A stretch of 48,368 bases of DNA. It comes from an uncultured Prevotella sp. (lineage in GTDB: Bacteria > Bacteroidota > Bacteroidia > Bacteroidales > Bacteroidaceae). The notes beneath the pieces were generated by a model. The model made no database searches. It saw only the letters and a program-made list of their open reading frames with translations, and had not been told where the DNA came from. Positions 7,678 through 16,790 of the stretch are shown one piece after another (within the stretch, counting starts at the first letter, position 1; each line of letters begins with the position of its first letter). The stretch is taken from NCBI GenBank assembly GCA_905234845.1, contig CAJOIW010000010.1, positions 93,500 through 141,867 of the forward strand, given 5' to 3'. Both the position numbers and the translations under genes were made by a program.

Positions 7678-8292
7678 ATGAAAATAGATTTTGAAAAAAT
7701 GAACGGGCTTGTTCCGGCTATCATCCAAGATGTAAGTACCCGAAAAGTCTTAATGTTGGGATTCATGAATGAAGAAGCCTACAGGCAAACGGTATCAACC
7801 AGAAAAGTCACTTTCTGGAGCCGCACACGTAAATGCCTATGGACAAAAGGAGAAACCTCGGGAAATTTCTTACATGTTGAAGACATCCTATGCGACTGCG
7901 ATAACGATAGCTTGCTCATCCAAGTGCATCCTGAAGGTCCCGTCTGTCATACCGGCGCAGATACATGTTGGAATGAGGAAAACCAGTCTGCTCCCCTACT
8001 CTTCTTATCGGAGTTACAGGATTTCATCATCAAACGTCACGAGGAGATGCCAGAAGGCTCTTATACGACAAGTTTGTTTAAGGATGGCCTAAACCGAATA
8101 GCTCAAAAATTCGGAGAAGAGGCATTGGAAACAGTTATTGAGGCTACAAACGGAACATCAGAACGTCTCATTTATGAGGCATCAGATATGTTGTATCATT
8201 TAATCGTATTACTCACCAGTAAAGGACTGCGTATAGAGGACCTCGCTCGAGAGCTTCAAGTACGCCATGACCCAAACTGGAAAAAACACTAA
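7678..8292 (+). CDS. hisIE: Bifunctional phosphoribosyl-AMP cyclohydrolase / phosphoribosyl-ATP pyrophosphatase
   Basis: This fused enzyme does steps two and three of histidine synthesis. The HisI half (about 1-110) shows WSRTRKCLWTKGETSGN, the metal site CDCDND and the zinc cysteines of VCHTGADTCW. The HisE half (about 115-204) shows FKDGLNRIAQKFGEEALE and the helical YEASDMLYHLIVLL. Length (204 residues) fits the fusion. It lies one base after hisF, and its TAA shares its last base with the ftsE ATG. Other his genes (G, D, C, B) are not in the window. Confidence 0.95.
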   Translation: MKIDFEKMNGLVPAIIQDVSTRKVLMLGFMNEEAYRQTVSTRKVTFWSRTRKCLWTKGETSGNFLHVEDILCDCDNDSLLIQVHPEGPVCHTGADTCWNEENQSAPLLFLSELQDFIIKRHEEMPEGSYTTSLFKDGLNRIAQKFGEEALETVIEATNGTSERLIYEASDMLYHLIVLLTSKGLRIEDLARELQVRHDPNWKKH

Positions 8293-9011
8293 TGATTATG
8301 CTAATTGACTATAAAAAAGTAAATGTTTATCAGGAAGATGTTCTCATCTTGAAAGATGTTGACATTGAGGTTAACGAAGGTGATCTTGTCTATCTAATCG
8401 GAAAAGTAGGATCTGGTAAAAGTTCTTTGTTGAAAACCATGTACAGCGAATTAGACGTGTTCGAGGATGAGGCTGAAAAAGCCGAGGTTCTTGGGCGTAA
8501 CATGGTGACTATCAAACGGAAGGAAATACCTGCTTTGCGAAAAGAGATGGGTATTATTTTCCAAGATTTTCAATTATTGCACAACTTTACTGTAGAACGG
8601 AATCTACAATTTGTCTTACGTTCTACAGGATGGAAAAAAGCTGACATTGACGGTCGTATAGCTGAAGTGCTCAATGTGGTGGGAATGACAGACAAGAAAG
8701 ACAAACTTCCCCATGAATTATCAGGAGGCGAACAACAGCGCATTGCGATAGCCAGAGCCTTACTAAACAATCCTAAGATTATTCTTGCTGACGAACCAAC
8801 TGGGAACCTTGACGTTGAGACAGCAGACAACATTATGCAGTTGTTTAAAAATATAACAACCTCTGGAACCGCAGTTGTTATGTCAACACACAACATTGGA
8901 CTGTTAAACAAATACCCTGGACGAGTTTATTGCTGCAAGGGAGGAAATATGAGTGAGGTGACCAATGAATATAGCAATTTGGACCTTACTGAAGACAGTG
9001 AAGAGAATTAA
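8292..9011 (+). CDS. ftsE: FtsE-like ABC transporter ATPase
   Basis: A 239-residue ATP-binding cassette protein of the FtsE type, which with FtsX links divisome signals to peptidoglycan hydrolases. Walker A is GKVGSGKSS (Val where Ser is more usual), the Q-loop is FQDFQLL, the ABC signature is LSGGEQQR and Walker B is IILADEP followed by TGNLD. The start could be 8292 or the second ATG at 8298; the first overlaps hisIE by one base. No FtsX gene is adjacent. Its position at the end of the his operon suggests co-transcription. Assignment to FtsE over a LolD-like ATPase rests on size and the lack of neighbours, so it is not fully certain. Confidence 0.8.
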   Translation: MIMLIDYKKVNVYQEDVLILKDVDIEVNEGDLVYLIGKVGSGKSSLLKTMYSELDVFEDEAEKAEVLGRNMVTIKRKEIPALRKEMGIIFQDFQLLHNFTVERNLQFVLRSTGWKKADIDGRIAEVLNVVGMTDKKDKLPHELSGGEQQRIAIARALLNNPKIILADEPTGNLDVETADNIMQLFKNITTSGTAVVMSTHNIGLLNKYPGRVYCCKGGNMSEVTNEYSNLDLTEDSEEN

Positions 9012-9046
9012 AAGGAAATGTTTTATAGGAATAAAAGCGATTACGT

Positions 9047-10369
9047 ATGAAAGTAATGAAATTTGGAGGCACATCTGTCGGCACTCCCGAGCGTATGAAA
9101 CATGTTGCCTCGCTGATAGCGGAATCAAATGAGCCAACTTTTGTCGTTTTATCGGCAATGTCAGGCACCACAAATTCACTTGTTGAGATAGCTAACTATC
9201 TCTATAAAAAGAATCCAGAAGGTGCAAATGAAATCATCAACAGCTTAGAAAAACAATATATTCAGCATGTAGAAGAACTGCTTTTCAATAAGGAAGCAAA
9301 AGAAAAGATGCTTGATTTTTTGCATGAAGAGTTCGACTACCTGCACTCCTTTACCAAAGACCTCTTTACTAGTTTTGAAGAAAAGAGCATTGTTGCACAA
9401 GGCGAGATTCTGAGTACGAATATGATGGTTAGCTATATGCAGGAACAAGGTATCGATGCCATATTACTGTCAGCACTTGATTTTATGCGCACCGACAAAA
9501 ACGCGGAACCCGACCCACAATATATCAAGGAAAAACTAGCTAATGTGATGAACGAGCACCAAGGCCATCAAGTCTATGTGACTCAAGGGTTTATCTGCCG
9601 TAACGCCTATGGTGAAGTCGACAATCTGCTCCGAGGTGGCAGCGACTACACCGCCTCACTTATAGGAGCAGCTCTCCCTGCGGAAGAAATACAGATATGG
9701 ACAGATATCGACGGAATGCATAACAATGACCCGCGTATCGTTGACAACACAGAGGCCATTCGTCAACTCAACTTCGAAGAAGCTGCCGAGCTCGCCTATT
9801 TCGGTGCAAAGATACTTCATCCGACCTGCGTTCAACCTGCAAAATTTGCAGGCATACCCGTTCGGTTAAAGAATACGATGAATCCTAAAGCTGAAGGAAC
9901 TATCATCGACAATGTCCTTGTACGAGGAAAAATTAAAGCTGTCGCTGCGAAAGACAATATCACCGCCATAAAAATCAAGTCGTCTAGAATGCTATTGGCG
10001 ACAGGTTTCTTGCGTAAGATATTTGAAATCTTTGAGAGTTACCAGACACCTATCGACATGATAGCCACCTCTGAAGTTGGTGTTTCCATGAGTATTGATA
10101 ATGACAGCCACCTCAATGACATTGTCAATGAGTTGAAGCAATACGGTACTGTTACTGTTGACAGCGATATGTGCATCGTCTGTGTCGTAGGCGATTTGGA
10201 TTGGAGTAATCTCGGATTTGAGACGCTCGCTCTCGACGCGATGAAAAACATCCCGGTACGTATGATCTCATACGGAGGAAGCAACTATAATATATCTTTC
10301 CTGATCCGCAAAGCTGATAAAAAACGTGCCTTGCAAAATCTGAGTGATGTATTATTCCGTTCCGTGTAA
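9047..10369 (+). CDS. lysC: Aspartate kinase
   Basis: Monofunctional aspartokinase of 440 residues that makes aspartyl phosphate for lysine, threonine and methionine. The N-terminal kinase domain has KFGGTSVG (residues 5-12), the aspartate site RGGSDYTASLIGAAL, and IWTDIDGMHNNDPR. The C-terminal third (from about 300) forms the ACT regulatory domains, with VGVSMSID and CVVGDL. No homoserine dehydrogenase domain follows. It is 35 bases after ftsE and 15 bases before lysA, so lysine pathway regulation is probably joint. The ACT domains imply end-product control of the enzyme; no leader riboswitch is evident. Confidence 0.95.
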   Translation: MKVMKFGGTSVGTPERMKHVASLIAESNEPTFVVLSAMSGTTNSLVEIANYLYKKNPEGANEIINSLEKQYIQHVEELLFNKEAKEKMLDFLHEEFDYLHSFTKDLFTSFEEKSIVAQGEILSTNMMVSYMQEQGIDAILLSALDFMRTDKNAEPDPQYIKEKLANVMNEHQGHQVYVTQGFICRNAYGEVDNLLRGGSDYTASLIGAALPAEEIQIWTDIDGMHNNDPRIVDNTEAIRQLNFEEAAELAYFGAKILHPTCVQPAKFAGIPVRLKNTMNPKAEGTIIDNVLVRGKIKAVAAKDNITAIKIKSSRMLLATGFLRKIFEIFESYQTPIDMIATSEVGVSMSIDNDSHLNDIVNELKQYGTVTVDSDMCIVCVVGDLDWSNLGFETLALDAMKNIPVRMISYGGSNYNISFLIRKADKKRALQNLSDVLFRSV

Positions 10370-10384
10370 AGAAAAGTAAAGAAA

Positions 10385-11533
10385 ATGTTTCCAACTGGCA
10401 AATTTAAAAATATCAGAACTCCGTTCTATTATTATGATACACAGTTGTTGCGAGATACTCTTCGTGCCATACACTCAGAAATGGGAAGACATGAAGGGTG
10501 GTTTATGCACTACGCTATCAAAGCTAATGCTAACCCCGCCATACTCCGTATCATAAGTCAAGAGGGATTTGGTGCTGATTGTGTCAGCGGTGGGGAAATA
10601 GAGGCAGCAATACGAGCTGGCTTTTCCCCTTCTAAAATTGTCTATGCTGGAGTTGGAAAGGCTGACTGGGAAATAAACCTCGCGCTTCAGAACGACATCT
10701 TCTGTTTCAATGTAGAAAGTCTTGCCGAGCTTGATGTCATCAATCAATTGGCGGCTGCCCAAGGCAAAATTGCACATGTTGCCTTTCGCATCAATCCCGA
10801 CGTTGGCGCACATACACATGCCAATATCACAACTGGCCTTGCCGAAAATAAATTTGGCATAGCGATGAGTGATATGCTCCCAGCAATAGAGCAGTGTAGT
10901 CTCCTGTCCAACGTGCAGTTTGAAGGATTGCATTTCCATATCGGTTCCCAGATACTTGACATGGGGGATTTCAAAGCTCTATGCAATCGTATCAACGACC
11001 TATTGATCCTGCTTAACCGACACCATATCACCATTCGTCACATTAACGTAGGCGGAGGACTCGGCATCAGCTATGCCCACCCCGACCAACAGCCCATAGC
11101 TGACTTTCACAGCTATTTCCAGACTTTCGCACGACACCTGCACATACAGCCAGGCCAAACTCTTCATTTTGAGCTAGGACGGGCTGTCGTCGCCCAATGT
11201 GGAACACTCGTTAGCCAGGTGCTCTACGTCAAACAAGGAACCCGCAAACAGTTTGCTATCCTTGATGCCGGCATGACCGATCTCATTCGTCCTGCTCTCT
11301 ATCAAGCTTGTCATCATATACAGAACCTAACCAGCTGCGAGCCTCGTGAAACTTACGATATAGTAGGACCAATATGCGAATCGAGTGATGTTTTTGGAAA
11401 AGCCATAGATCTCAACAAATGTCATCGCGGCGACCTCATTGCCATTCGCTCAGCAGGAGCTTATGGGGAAATCATGGCTAGCCAGTACAACTGTAGACCA
11501 CTGCCAAAAGGATATCTTACAGAAGAGTTATGA
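10385..11533 (+). CDS. lysA: Diaminopimelate decarboxylase
   Basis: A PLP enzyme of 382 residues that decarboxylates meso-diaminopimelate to lysine. The Schiff-base lysine lies in HYAIKANANP near residue 42. Other family marks are GADCVSGGE, HFHIGSQI, the glycine loop NVGGGLGISY, and the dimer-interface motif GPICESSDVFGK. It follows lysC by 15 bases and overlaps the glycosyltransferase start by 4 (ATGA). Length is at the short end for the family but all catalytic blocks are present. Confidence 0.94.
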   Translation: MFPTGKFKNIRTPFYYYDTQLLRDTLRAIHSEMGRHEGWFMHYAIKANANPAILRIISQEGFGADCVSGGEIEAAIRAGFSPSKIVYAGVGKADWEINLALQNDIFCFNVESLAELDVINQLAAAQGKIAHVAFRINPDVGAHTHANITTGLAENKFGIAMSDMLPAIEQCSLLSNVQFEGLHFHIGSQILDMGDFKALCNRINDLLILLNRHHITIRHINVGGGLGISYAHPDQQPIADFHSYFQTFARHLHIQPGQTLHFELGRAVVAQCGTLVSQVLYVKQGTRKQFAILDAGMTDLIRPALYQACHHIQNLTSCEPRETYDIVGPICESSDVFGKAIDLNKCHRGDLIAIRSAGAYGEIMASQYNCRPLPKGYLTEEL

Positions 11534-12678
11534 GTGTAGACGTATTTTTCATCATTGCTGCATCTGTTATTTTTTTGCTGGCCATCGCAACCCCGCTGGC
11601 AAACCCTTTTTTTGTATGGAATAGAAGGAAATCCATTGCCAGTACAATCCCCTCTTCTCAACTTTCACCCCCCCCAGTTTCTATTATCATCATTCCAAAC
11701 AGAAATGCACAAGCCTTACGAAAGCATCTTCCTGTTATCCTACAGCAAGAATACGAAGGCGATATGCAAGTGATTATTGTTACAGAAAAAGGTGACGTTG
11801 AAACAGAAGATGCCTTAGCAGCCTTCGGAACTGATTCTCGCATATATGTTACCTATATTCCAGAAAGCTCCCGATATATTAGCCGCAAGAAACTGGCAAT
11901 TACTATTGGAGTAAAAGCCGCAAAATATGAGTGGGTCGTTCTTCTTGATGCTGAGAGTTGCCCAGAAAGTTCTCACTGGCTTTCTACTCTGTCAAGAAAC
12001 TTTACACCAGATAAGAATCTTGTACTCGGTTACTGTCATACGCCCGAAGCGACTCCTTTCCAACAGTTCTATAAGCTACGCCTCGTTCGGCAATTGATGC
12101 GGCAAGCCACGCCTTGGCGGGCACTCGGTGGAAATCTTGCTTTTAGAAAGAGCTTGTTTCTCGACAGACATGGCTATCGGCATAATCTTCAGTTTGTTGG
12201 TGGAGAATATGATTTTCTTGTCAGTCTGTTCGCAGCTAAAGAATCTACTGCTATAGAAACGTCTTCTAATGGATATGTAAAAGAAGATGCGTCAACGAAA
12301 CGGAGATGGCGTAACAGTCAATTGCAATATCTTAGCATTAGGAGTGAGTTAAAAAATACAACTTTGCCTCGTATGCGTTTTAATACTGAATATGCGCTCA
12401 TGTTTTTGACAGATATAGCCATGCTCGCTGGACTTCTCACACCTTTTTTGCCCTTATCGAGTATCAAATGGATTATTTTTGGTGTTTCGCTCCTGTCAAT
12501 ATTCGTAAACACTTTTTTACGTATTCGCTTTGCCAAGAAAACTGCTGAAGACTTCAACGAAGATTTGTCGATGTTTATGATTCCCTTTTACGAAAGGGCA
12601 ATCCCTCCTCATAACCTTTTACGCTTGTATCAATACACCCGTTCAGATAAAATAGACTATAGCACTCACAAGGTCTAA
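11530..12678 (+). CDS. Membrane-anchored GT2-like glycosyltransferase
   Basis: The 382-residue protein has an N-terminal transmembrane helix (about 3-24), a GT-A family 2 domain (about 47-260) and two C-terminal transmembrane segments (about 290-335). PVSIIIIPNRN opens the nucleotide-binding fold. The usual DxD metal motif appears as LLDAES near residue 140, and RALGGNLAFRKS matches the acceptor-site loop seen in this family. Coupled to lysA by an ATGA overlap and followed after 13 bases by an unrecognised gene. It should add a sugar from a nucleotide donor at the inner membrane. The product is unknown. Confidence 0.8.
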   Translation: MSVDVFFIIAASVIFLLAIATPLANPFFVWNRRKSIASTIPSSQLSPPPVSIIIIPNRNAQALRKHLPVILQQEYEGDMQVIIVTEKGDVETEDALAAFGTDSRIYVTYIPESSRYISRKKLAITIGVKAAKYEWVVLLDAESCPESSHWLSTLSRNFTPDKNLVLGYCHTPEATPFQQFYKLRLVRQLMRQATPWRALGGNLAFRKSLFLDRHGYRHNLQFVGGEYDFLVSLFAAKESTAIETSSNGYVKEDASTKRRWRNSQLQYLSIRSELKNTTLPRMRFNTEYALMFLTDIAMLAGLLTPFLPLSSIKWIIFGVSLLSIFVNTFLRIRFAKKTAEDFNEDLSMFMIPFYERAIPPHNLLRLYQYTRSDKIDYSTHKV

Positions 12679-12691
12679 TTCCCACTTTAAT

Positions 12692-13480
12692 ATGACAGTT
12701 CAGTTTTTATATCCTTTTTCATCGCGAAAGGAGTTTTTCCAAAAGATGGAAAATTTCCTTTGCAAAGGATTTCTTGACGATGAACTCTCTATGACCCCCC
12801 TACGCTATGAAGGCGGAGCAACGACAAATCGTCTTCCTGCACCAGAAATGTATCATCTACTTGGCTATCCAGATGAAAAAATCATGTCGTGCCTAAAACA
12901 TGCACATCGACTAAGAGTACCAGTTATCTACTCTCCGTTTGATGTTACAGCATTAGTTTTCGATAATATGGAACGCTATGTCAGTGCTCTGCATCTTAAC
13001 AGTAAAATGGAGCAAAAGACTATAGCGAAGAAAAAATATAAGGGGAAATGCATCTTCATTCCTAATTCCTTGACAACCACTCAGATTACCACACAAGCGA
13101 TGATGCTGCAATTGCGACAGCTCTATTTTGAAGTTTTAGAATTAAATAGAGAGAATCTCAGAAAAGAAATCGCCGCAAAAGTACCTCAGACAGATGAGGC
13201 ATTACGTGAAATTTGCCAGCAAGTATTATATGCTCAACTACTTATAGATCGTCAGCGCCTGACACACCAATTTCTTACAGACTTTTCGTCTTATCTTGTT
13301 CAGACATCATACGATGAAGGCAAGTTACAGCAACTCTTGCAGACTCTTAAAATTTACAATTTAATGGCTAGGCTACTTCAATTAATGTCTGAAACCACCC
13401 AGTTGTCAGAGGGATTTATGCCCATTTCGCCACTTGATGACAAGACTACAAAACAAATCAGATTAAATCTTGAGAAATGA
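12692..13480 (+). CDS. Unrecognised conserved-looking protein, perhaps a degenerate GT-B half
   Basis: I do not recognise this 262-residue soluble protein. The first half has alternating strand-like segments (VQFLYPFSS, RLRVPVIYSPFDV, GKCIFIPNSLTTTQITTQ) that recall the N-terminal half of a GT-B glycosyltransferase, including an IPNS motif as seen where an acceptor domain hands over to a donor domain. The second half is not a donor domain: it is helical and rich in Leu and Gln (MLQLRQLYFEVLELNREN). It has no signal peptide or membrane segment. It lies 13 bases after the membrane glycosyltransferase, so a supporting role for that enzyme is the best guess. Confidence 0.6.
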   Translation: MTVQFLYPFSSRKEFFQKMENFLCKGFLDDELSMTPLRYEGGATTNRLPAPEMYHLLGYPDEKIMSCLKHAHRLRVPVIYSPFDVTALVFDNMERYVSALHLNSKMEQKTIAKKKYKGKCIFIPNSLTTTQITTQAMMLQLRQLYFEVLELNRENLRKEIAAKVPQTDEALREICQQVLYAQLLIDRQRLTHQFLTDFSSYLVQTSYDEGKLQQLLQTLKIYNLMARLLQLMSETTQLSEGFMPISPLDDKTTKQIRLNLEK

Positions 13481-13503
13481 GCGGGGTCGTATCCCCTTCC
13501 CCT

Positions 13504-13956
13504 TTATATGATTTTAAAGCGAATACGGAAAGCGTGGGTCTGCTCATCCCAATTTGTTCCTAACATTTCAAATCGCCCGATTTGGGCTGTTGATCGCACA
13601 TGTTTGCCAATACAAGGACAAACATCATAGTTTCCAATATGTACCAGACGAATAGTGTCTGACACATCTTCGGGCAGGCGTTCTGCATTTATATTCTTAG
13701 GCAACTGCATACGGTCGACAAATTCGAAGGTTACAGGAAGATCTTCAGCTATGAGCTCATTCATTTGTTGTTCTATTTCCTTTTCTTCTCTTCTGTCTGG
13801 TTTGCGATCGAGTATATAGCTGATTTTACTTTTCTTACGCTCGATGTGTGCGTTGTGACTACGCTCACAACCAAACATACGTATCATCAATTGGTTTAGC
13901 AAATGCTCTGCAGTGTGAGCGGGTGGGTACTCGTCTTTGTTGTGCTCGTTAAACAT
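13504..13956 (-). CDS. AlaX-like trans-editing protein (alanyl-tRNA editing domain)
   Basis: A free-standing editing domain of 150 residues that would hydrolyse mischarged Ser- or Gly-tRNA(Ala) or similar. It shows the zinc signature of the alanyl/threonyl-tRNA synthetase second additional domain: HTAEH (H14, H18) and, in CPCIGKH, C115 and H119. The extra Cys at 113 is notable. No tRNA-recognition or synthetase domain is attached. It is the last gene of the serC-serA-DUF1015-IMPACT run, 7 bases after the IMPACT gene. Confidence 0.85.
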   Translation of the reverse strand: MFNEHNKDEYPPAHTAEHLLNQLMIRMFGCERSHNAHIERKKSKISYILDRKPDRREEKEIEQQMNELIAEDLPVTFEFVDRMQLPKNINAERLPEDVSDTIRLVHIGNYDVCPCIGKHVRSTAQIGRFEMLGTNWDEQTHAFRIRFKII

Positions 13957-13963
13957 ATAACCT

Positions 13964-14551
13964 TTATTTATTTAGATTCAACGATTTCAGCCGTCCGTTA
14001 AGCTGCTCTACTTGTGATTGACGAACAGCGAGAGTGATAGTACAGTCATTGTCGAAAGTTTGGCTGACAATGCGGGCTTGCAGTTCGTTGGCAATACGCA
14101 AGACTTGATTGGTCTGTGAATAGGGATATTGGTAGATAATGATTTCCTCTATCGGACATTCATCTATTTCTGCATTGACAATAGCATCTGCGGCGGCAGA
14201 ACGATAGGCTACAATGAGCCCCCCCGTGCCAAGATTCACGCCACCATAGTAACGCACAACAACAATGAGTATGTTGGTAAGTTCTTTGGAATTGATTTGC
14301 CCGAGTATGGGCTTCCCAGCTGTAGAGGATGGCTCCCCGTCGTCATTGGCACGAAAATTAGTGCGCTCTGCACCCAGCATGTATGCATAACACACGTGAC
14401 GGGCATCGTAATATTTTTTGCGGTAGAAGGCAATTATTTCCTTTATTTGATCTGTATTCTCAACATGATGTGCAAAAGCGAAGAATTTACTCCGTTTCTC
14501 AGAGTAAAACCCTTCGCTTTTACCTTTTATTGTCCTGTATGTATCTGTCAT
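13964..14551 (-). CDS. IMPACT/YigZ family protein
   Basis: The 195-residue protein matches the YigZ/IMPACT family. Landmarks are KRSKFFAFAHHVEN, YYDARHVCYAY, NDDGEPSSTAGKPIL and VVRYYGGVNLGTGGLI in order through the N-terminal UPF0029 domain, then a small C-terminal ferredoxin-like domain. Bacterial members are soluble and their role is poorly known, with links to translation or stress proposed for the eukaryotic relative. Its start overlaps the DUF1015 stop by 4 bases (ATGA), and the AlaX gene follows, which fits a translation-related set. Confidence 0.9.
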   Translation of the reverse strand: MTDTYRTIKGKSEGFYSEKRSKFFAFAHHVENTDQIKEIIAFYRKKYYDARHVCYAYMLGAERTNFRANDDGEPSSTAGKPILGQINSKELTNILIVVVRYYGGVNLGTGGLIVAYRSAAADAIVNAEIDECPIEEIIIYQYPYSQTNQVLRIANELQARIVSQTFDNDCTITLAVRQSQVEQLNGRLKSLNLNK

Positions 14552-15795
14552 ACGAGTTTGTGTATAACAAGTCCAGAGCGCAACTTAGGTTCAAACCAAG
14601 TTGCTTTGGGGGGCATGATTTTTCCGCTATCGGCAATGTCCATGATTTGTTTCATGGTAACGGGATAGAGGGCAAGAGCAGCTCGCATCTCTCCACTATC
14701 AACACGTCGTTTGAGTTCACTAAGCCCGCGCAATCCACCCACGAAGTCGATACGTTGGCTTGAGCGCAAGTCACCGATGTGCAGAATTTCGTCAAGAATG
14801 AGTCGTGAGGAAATGTCTACATCAAGCACGCCAATGGGATCTTTGTCATCAAATGTTCCCTTTTTAGCATTAAGCGCATACCAGCAACCGTCAAGATAAA
14901 GTGAGAATTCATGAAGATGTGTCGGCTTGTAGATTTCAGAATCTTTCTTCTCTATTGTGAAATTCTTTTGAAGAGCCTCAAGGAATTGCTCCGAAGAGAG
15001 ACCATTTAAGTCTTTGAGCACACGGTTATAGTCAAGTATCGTGAGTTGAGACGCTTGGAAACAAACTGCCATGAAATAGTTATATTCTTCATCACCACGA
15101 TGGTTCGGATTCTGCTTTTGTTTTTCAGCTCCAACAAGTGCGGCGGCTGCAGAGCGGTGATGACCGTCAGCGATATAGAGCGATGGCATCTTGGCAAACT
15201 CATCAGTTATCGTCTGAATGTCATCTTCATTGCTAACAATCCATAGACGATGGCGGAATCCGTCAATGGGCGCGATAAAATCATACTCGGGCTCGTCTTT
15301 GGCATGTCGCATAATGAGATCATCAAGCACCTTATTATCAGGATAGGCAAAAAATACAGGTTCGATATTGGCATTGTTCACCCTTACATGTTTCATGCGG
15401 TCTTCCTCTTTATCGCGACGAGTGAGTTCGTGTTTCTTAATGACTCCATTGAGATAATCGTCGACCCATGCGCCAATAACAAGTCCGTATTGTGTCTTGC
15501 CGTTCATCGTCTGGGCATAGATATAATACTGTTCCTTTTCATCCGCTACAAGCCAGCCTCGGTCTTGGAACTTTTGGAAGTTCTCAGCAGCACGCTCATA
15601 AACTCGTGGGTCATATTCGCTGGTTCCCTCAGGAAAGTCTATTTCTGGTTTGATGATATGATAAAGGCTCATCTCATTGTCACCAGCTTCCAAACGTGCC
15701 TCCTCTGAATTGAGCACATCATAAGGTCTGCTTTCCACTTTTTCTACCAACTCTTTTGGAGGACGGATACCTCTGAAAGGTTTTACTCTTGCCAT
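14548..15795 (-). CDS. DUF1015 family protein
   Basis: A 415-residue member of DUF1015, a conserved soluble family of unknown function that often sits next to serine synthesis genes. Visible blocks are KPFRGIRP at the start, the metal-like IADGHHRSAAA near the middle and the C-terminal GKIMPPKATWFEPKLRSG. I chose the ATG at 15795 (MARVKPFRG) because the 24 extra codons from 15867 are glycine/proline-rich and encoded by the palindrome at 15826-15859. It lies 71 bases after serA and overlaps the IMPACT gene. Confidence 0.9.
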   Translation of the reverse strand: MARVKPFRGIRPPKELVEKVESRPYDVLNSEEARLEAGDNEMSLYHIIKPEIDFPEGTSEYDPRVYERAAENFQKFQDRGWLVADEKEQYYIYAQTMNGKTQYGLVIGAWVDDYLNGVIKKHELTRRDKEEDRMKHVRVNNANIEPVFFAYPDNKVLDDLIMRHAKDEPEYDFIAPIDGFRHRLWIVSNEDDIQTITDEFAKMPSLYIADGHHRSAAAALVGAEKQKQNPNHRGDEEYNYFMAVCFQASQLTILDYNRVLKDLNGLSSEQFLEALQKNFTIEKKDSEIYKPTHLHEFSLYLDGCWYALNAKKGTFDDKDPIGVLDVDISSRLILDEILHIGDLRSSQRIDFVGGLRGLSELKRRVDSGEMRAALALYPVTMKQIMDIADSGKIMPPKATWFEPKLRSGLVIHKLV

Positions 15796-15825
15796 ACAAT
15801 GAATTTTTGAAAGGTTGAAAGGTTG

Positions 15826-15859
15826 CCCCCCAACTCCTCCCGAGGGTGGAGCTGGGGGG
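15826..15859. repeat. GC-rich palindrome between serA and DUF1015
   Basis: Two 16-base arms pair at 14 of 16 positions around a two-base GA loop. On the plus strand the right arm reads GGGTGGAGCTGGGGGG. The same GGGGAGG..G.T wording and GA loop appear in palindromes inside the AddB-like gene, so this seems an intergenic member of that repeat family. A 9-base tandem (AAGGTTG-type) borders it. Confidence 0.7.
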
Positions 15860-15866
15860 TACATCA

Positions 15867-16784
15867 TTATTTGTTCACTTGGAATTTCGTATCTCCATCT
15901 TTGAAAAATGCATTTATCTGTCGGGCAGCTGCAATACCTGCGTTTATATTGGCTTCAGCTGTCTGTGCCCCCATCTTCTTCGGCGTGGAGAAGTATCGGC
16001 CTTCCAATAACTGGAAATCAGCATTGGCATCAGGCATGATGTCGGTCACGAACTTCAAATCTTCGCGTTCCTGCATCAACTTCAACAACTCTGGCTCGTT
16101 AATAACTTCTTTACGTGCTGTATTCACGAGGATGCCGTTCTTCTTCATTTTGCTTACGAGGGCATAGTTGATGCTCTGACGTGTTTCCTCGGTGGCTGGA
16201 ATGTGAAGGGAAACGACATCACATACTTCAAAGAGATCTTCCTGAGTAGCTACGGGCTGTGCACCTCCTGCTTCAATAACTTGCAGCGGACAATAGGCGT
16301 CATAAGCATAAACTTCCATGCCGAAGCCCTTGGCGATACGAGCCACATTGCGGCCCACATTGCCAAAAGCAAGAAGTCCAAGCTTCTTACCCTTTAGCTC
16401 TGTACCACTTTTCCCGTTATAGAAATTACGAACAGCATAGACCAGCAGACCGAAAACAAGCTCGGCGACGGCATTGGCATTCTGACCTGGAGTATTTTCA
16501 GCAACTACGTTGTGAGCGGTAGCCGCGGCAAGATCAATATTGTCATAACCAGCACCAGCGCGGACAACAATCTTCAACTGTTTGGCTGCATTAAACACTT
16601 CTTCGTCTACTTTATCTGAACGAATGATAAGCGCGTCTGCATCCTTCACGGCATCAAGCAGTTGTGCTTTGTCGGTGTATTTTTCAAGCAGTGCAAGCTC
16701 GTGACCAGCACTTTCTACTTCCTTTCTGATTCCCTCTACAGCAGCTGTAGCAAAGGGCTTTTCTGTTGCTACTAAAACTTTCAT
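15867..16784 (-). CDS. serA: D-3-phosphoglycerate dehydrogenase
   Basis: NAD-dependent oxidation of 3-phosphoglycerate, first step of serine synthesis. The 305-residue short form lacks the ACT domain. It shows the substrate-site VRAGAGYDNID, the nucleotide-binding LGLLAFGNVGRNVA, and the active-site arginine in VNTARKEVINE. The usual catalytic His of TPHxGA is replaced: the segment reads TPKKMGAQT, placing K270 at the His position. I recall this Lys variant from Bacteroides-type and Entamoeba enzymes. It follows serC by 6 bases, so the two form a pathway operon. Confidence 0.93.
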   Translation of the reverse strand: MKVLVATEKPFATAAVEGIRKEVESAGHELALLEKYTDKAQLLDAVKDADALIIRSDKVDEEVFNAAKQLKIVVRAGAGYDNIDLAAATAHNVVAENTPGQNANAVAELVFGLLVYAVRNFYNGKSGTELKGKKLGLLAFGNVGRNVARIAKGFGMEVYAYDAYCPLQVIEAGGAQPVATQEDLFEVCDVVSLHIPATEETRQSINYALVSKMKKNGILVNTARKEVINEPELLKLMQEREDLKFVTDIMPDANADFQLLEGRYFSTPKKMGAQTAEANINAGIAAARQINAFFKDGDTKFQVNK

Positions 16785-16790
16785 TGTTTC

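Noticed and set aside
9012..9046. Lysine riboswitch before lysC
   Set aside because: Only 35 bases are available and no leader structure is visible; the gene seems to follow ftsE in one unit.
13483..13496. Terminator GGGG/CCCC between convergent genes
   Set aside because: Only four base pairs with a six-base loop and no T run; too weak to support.
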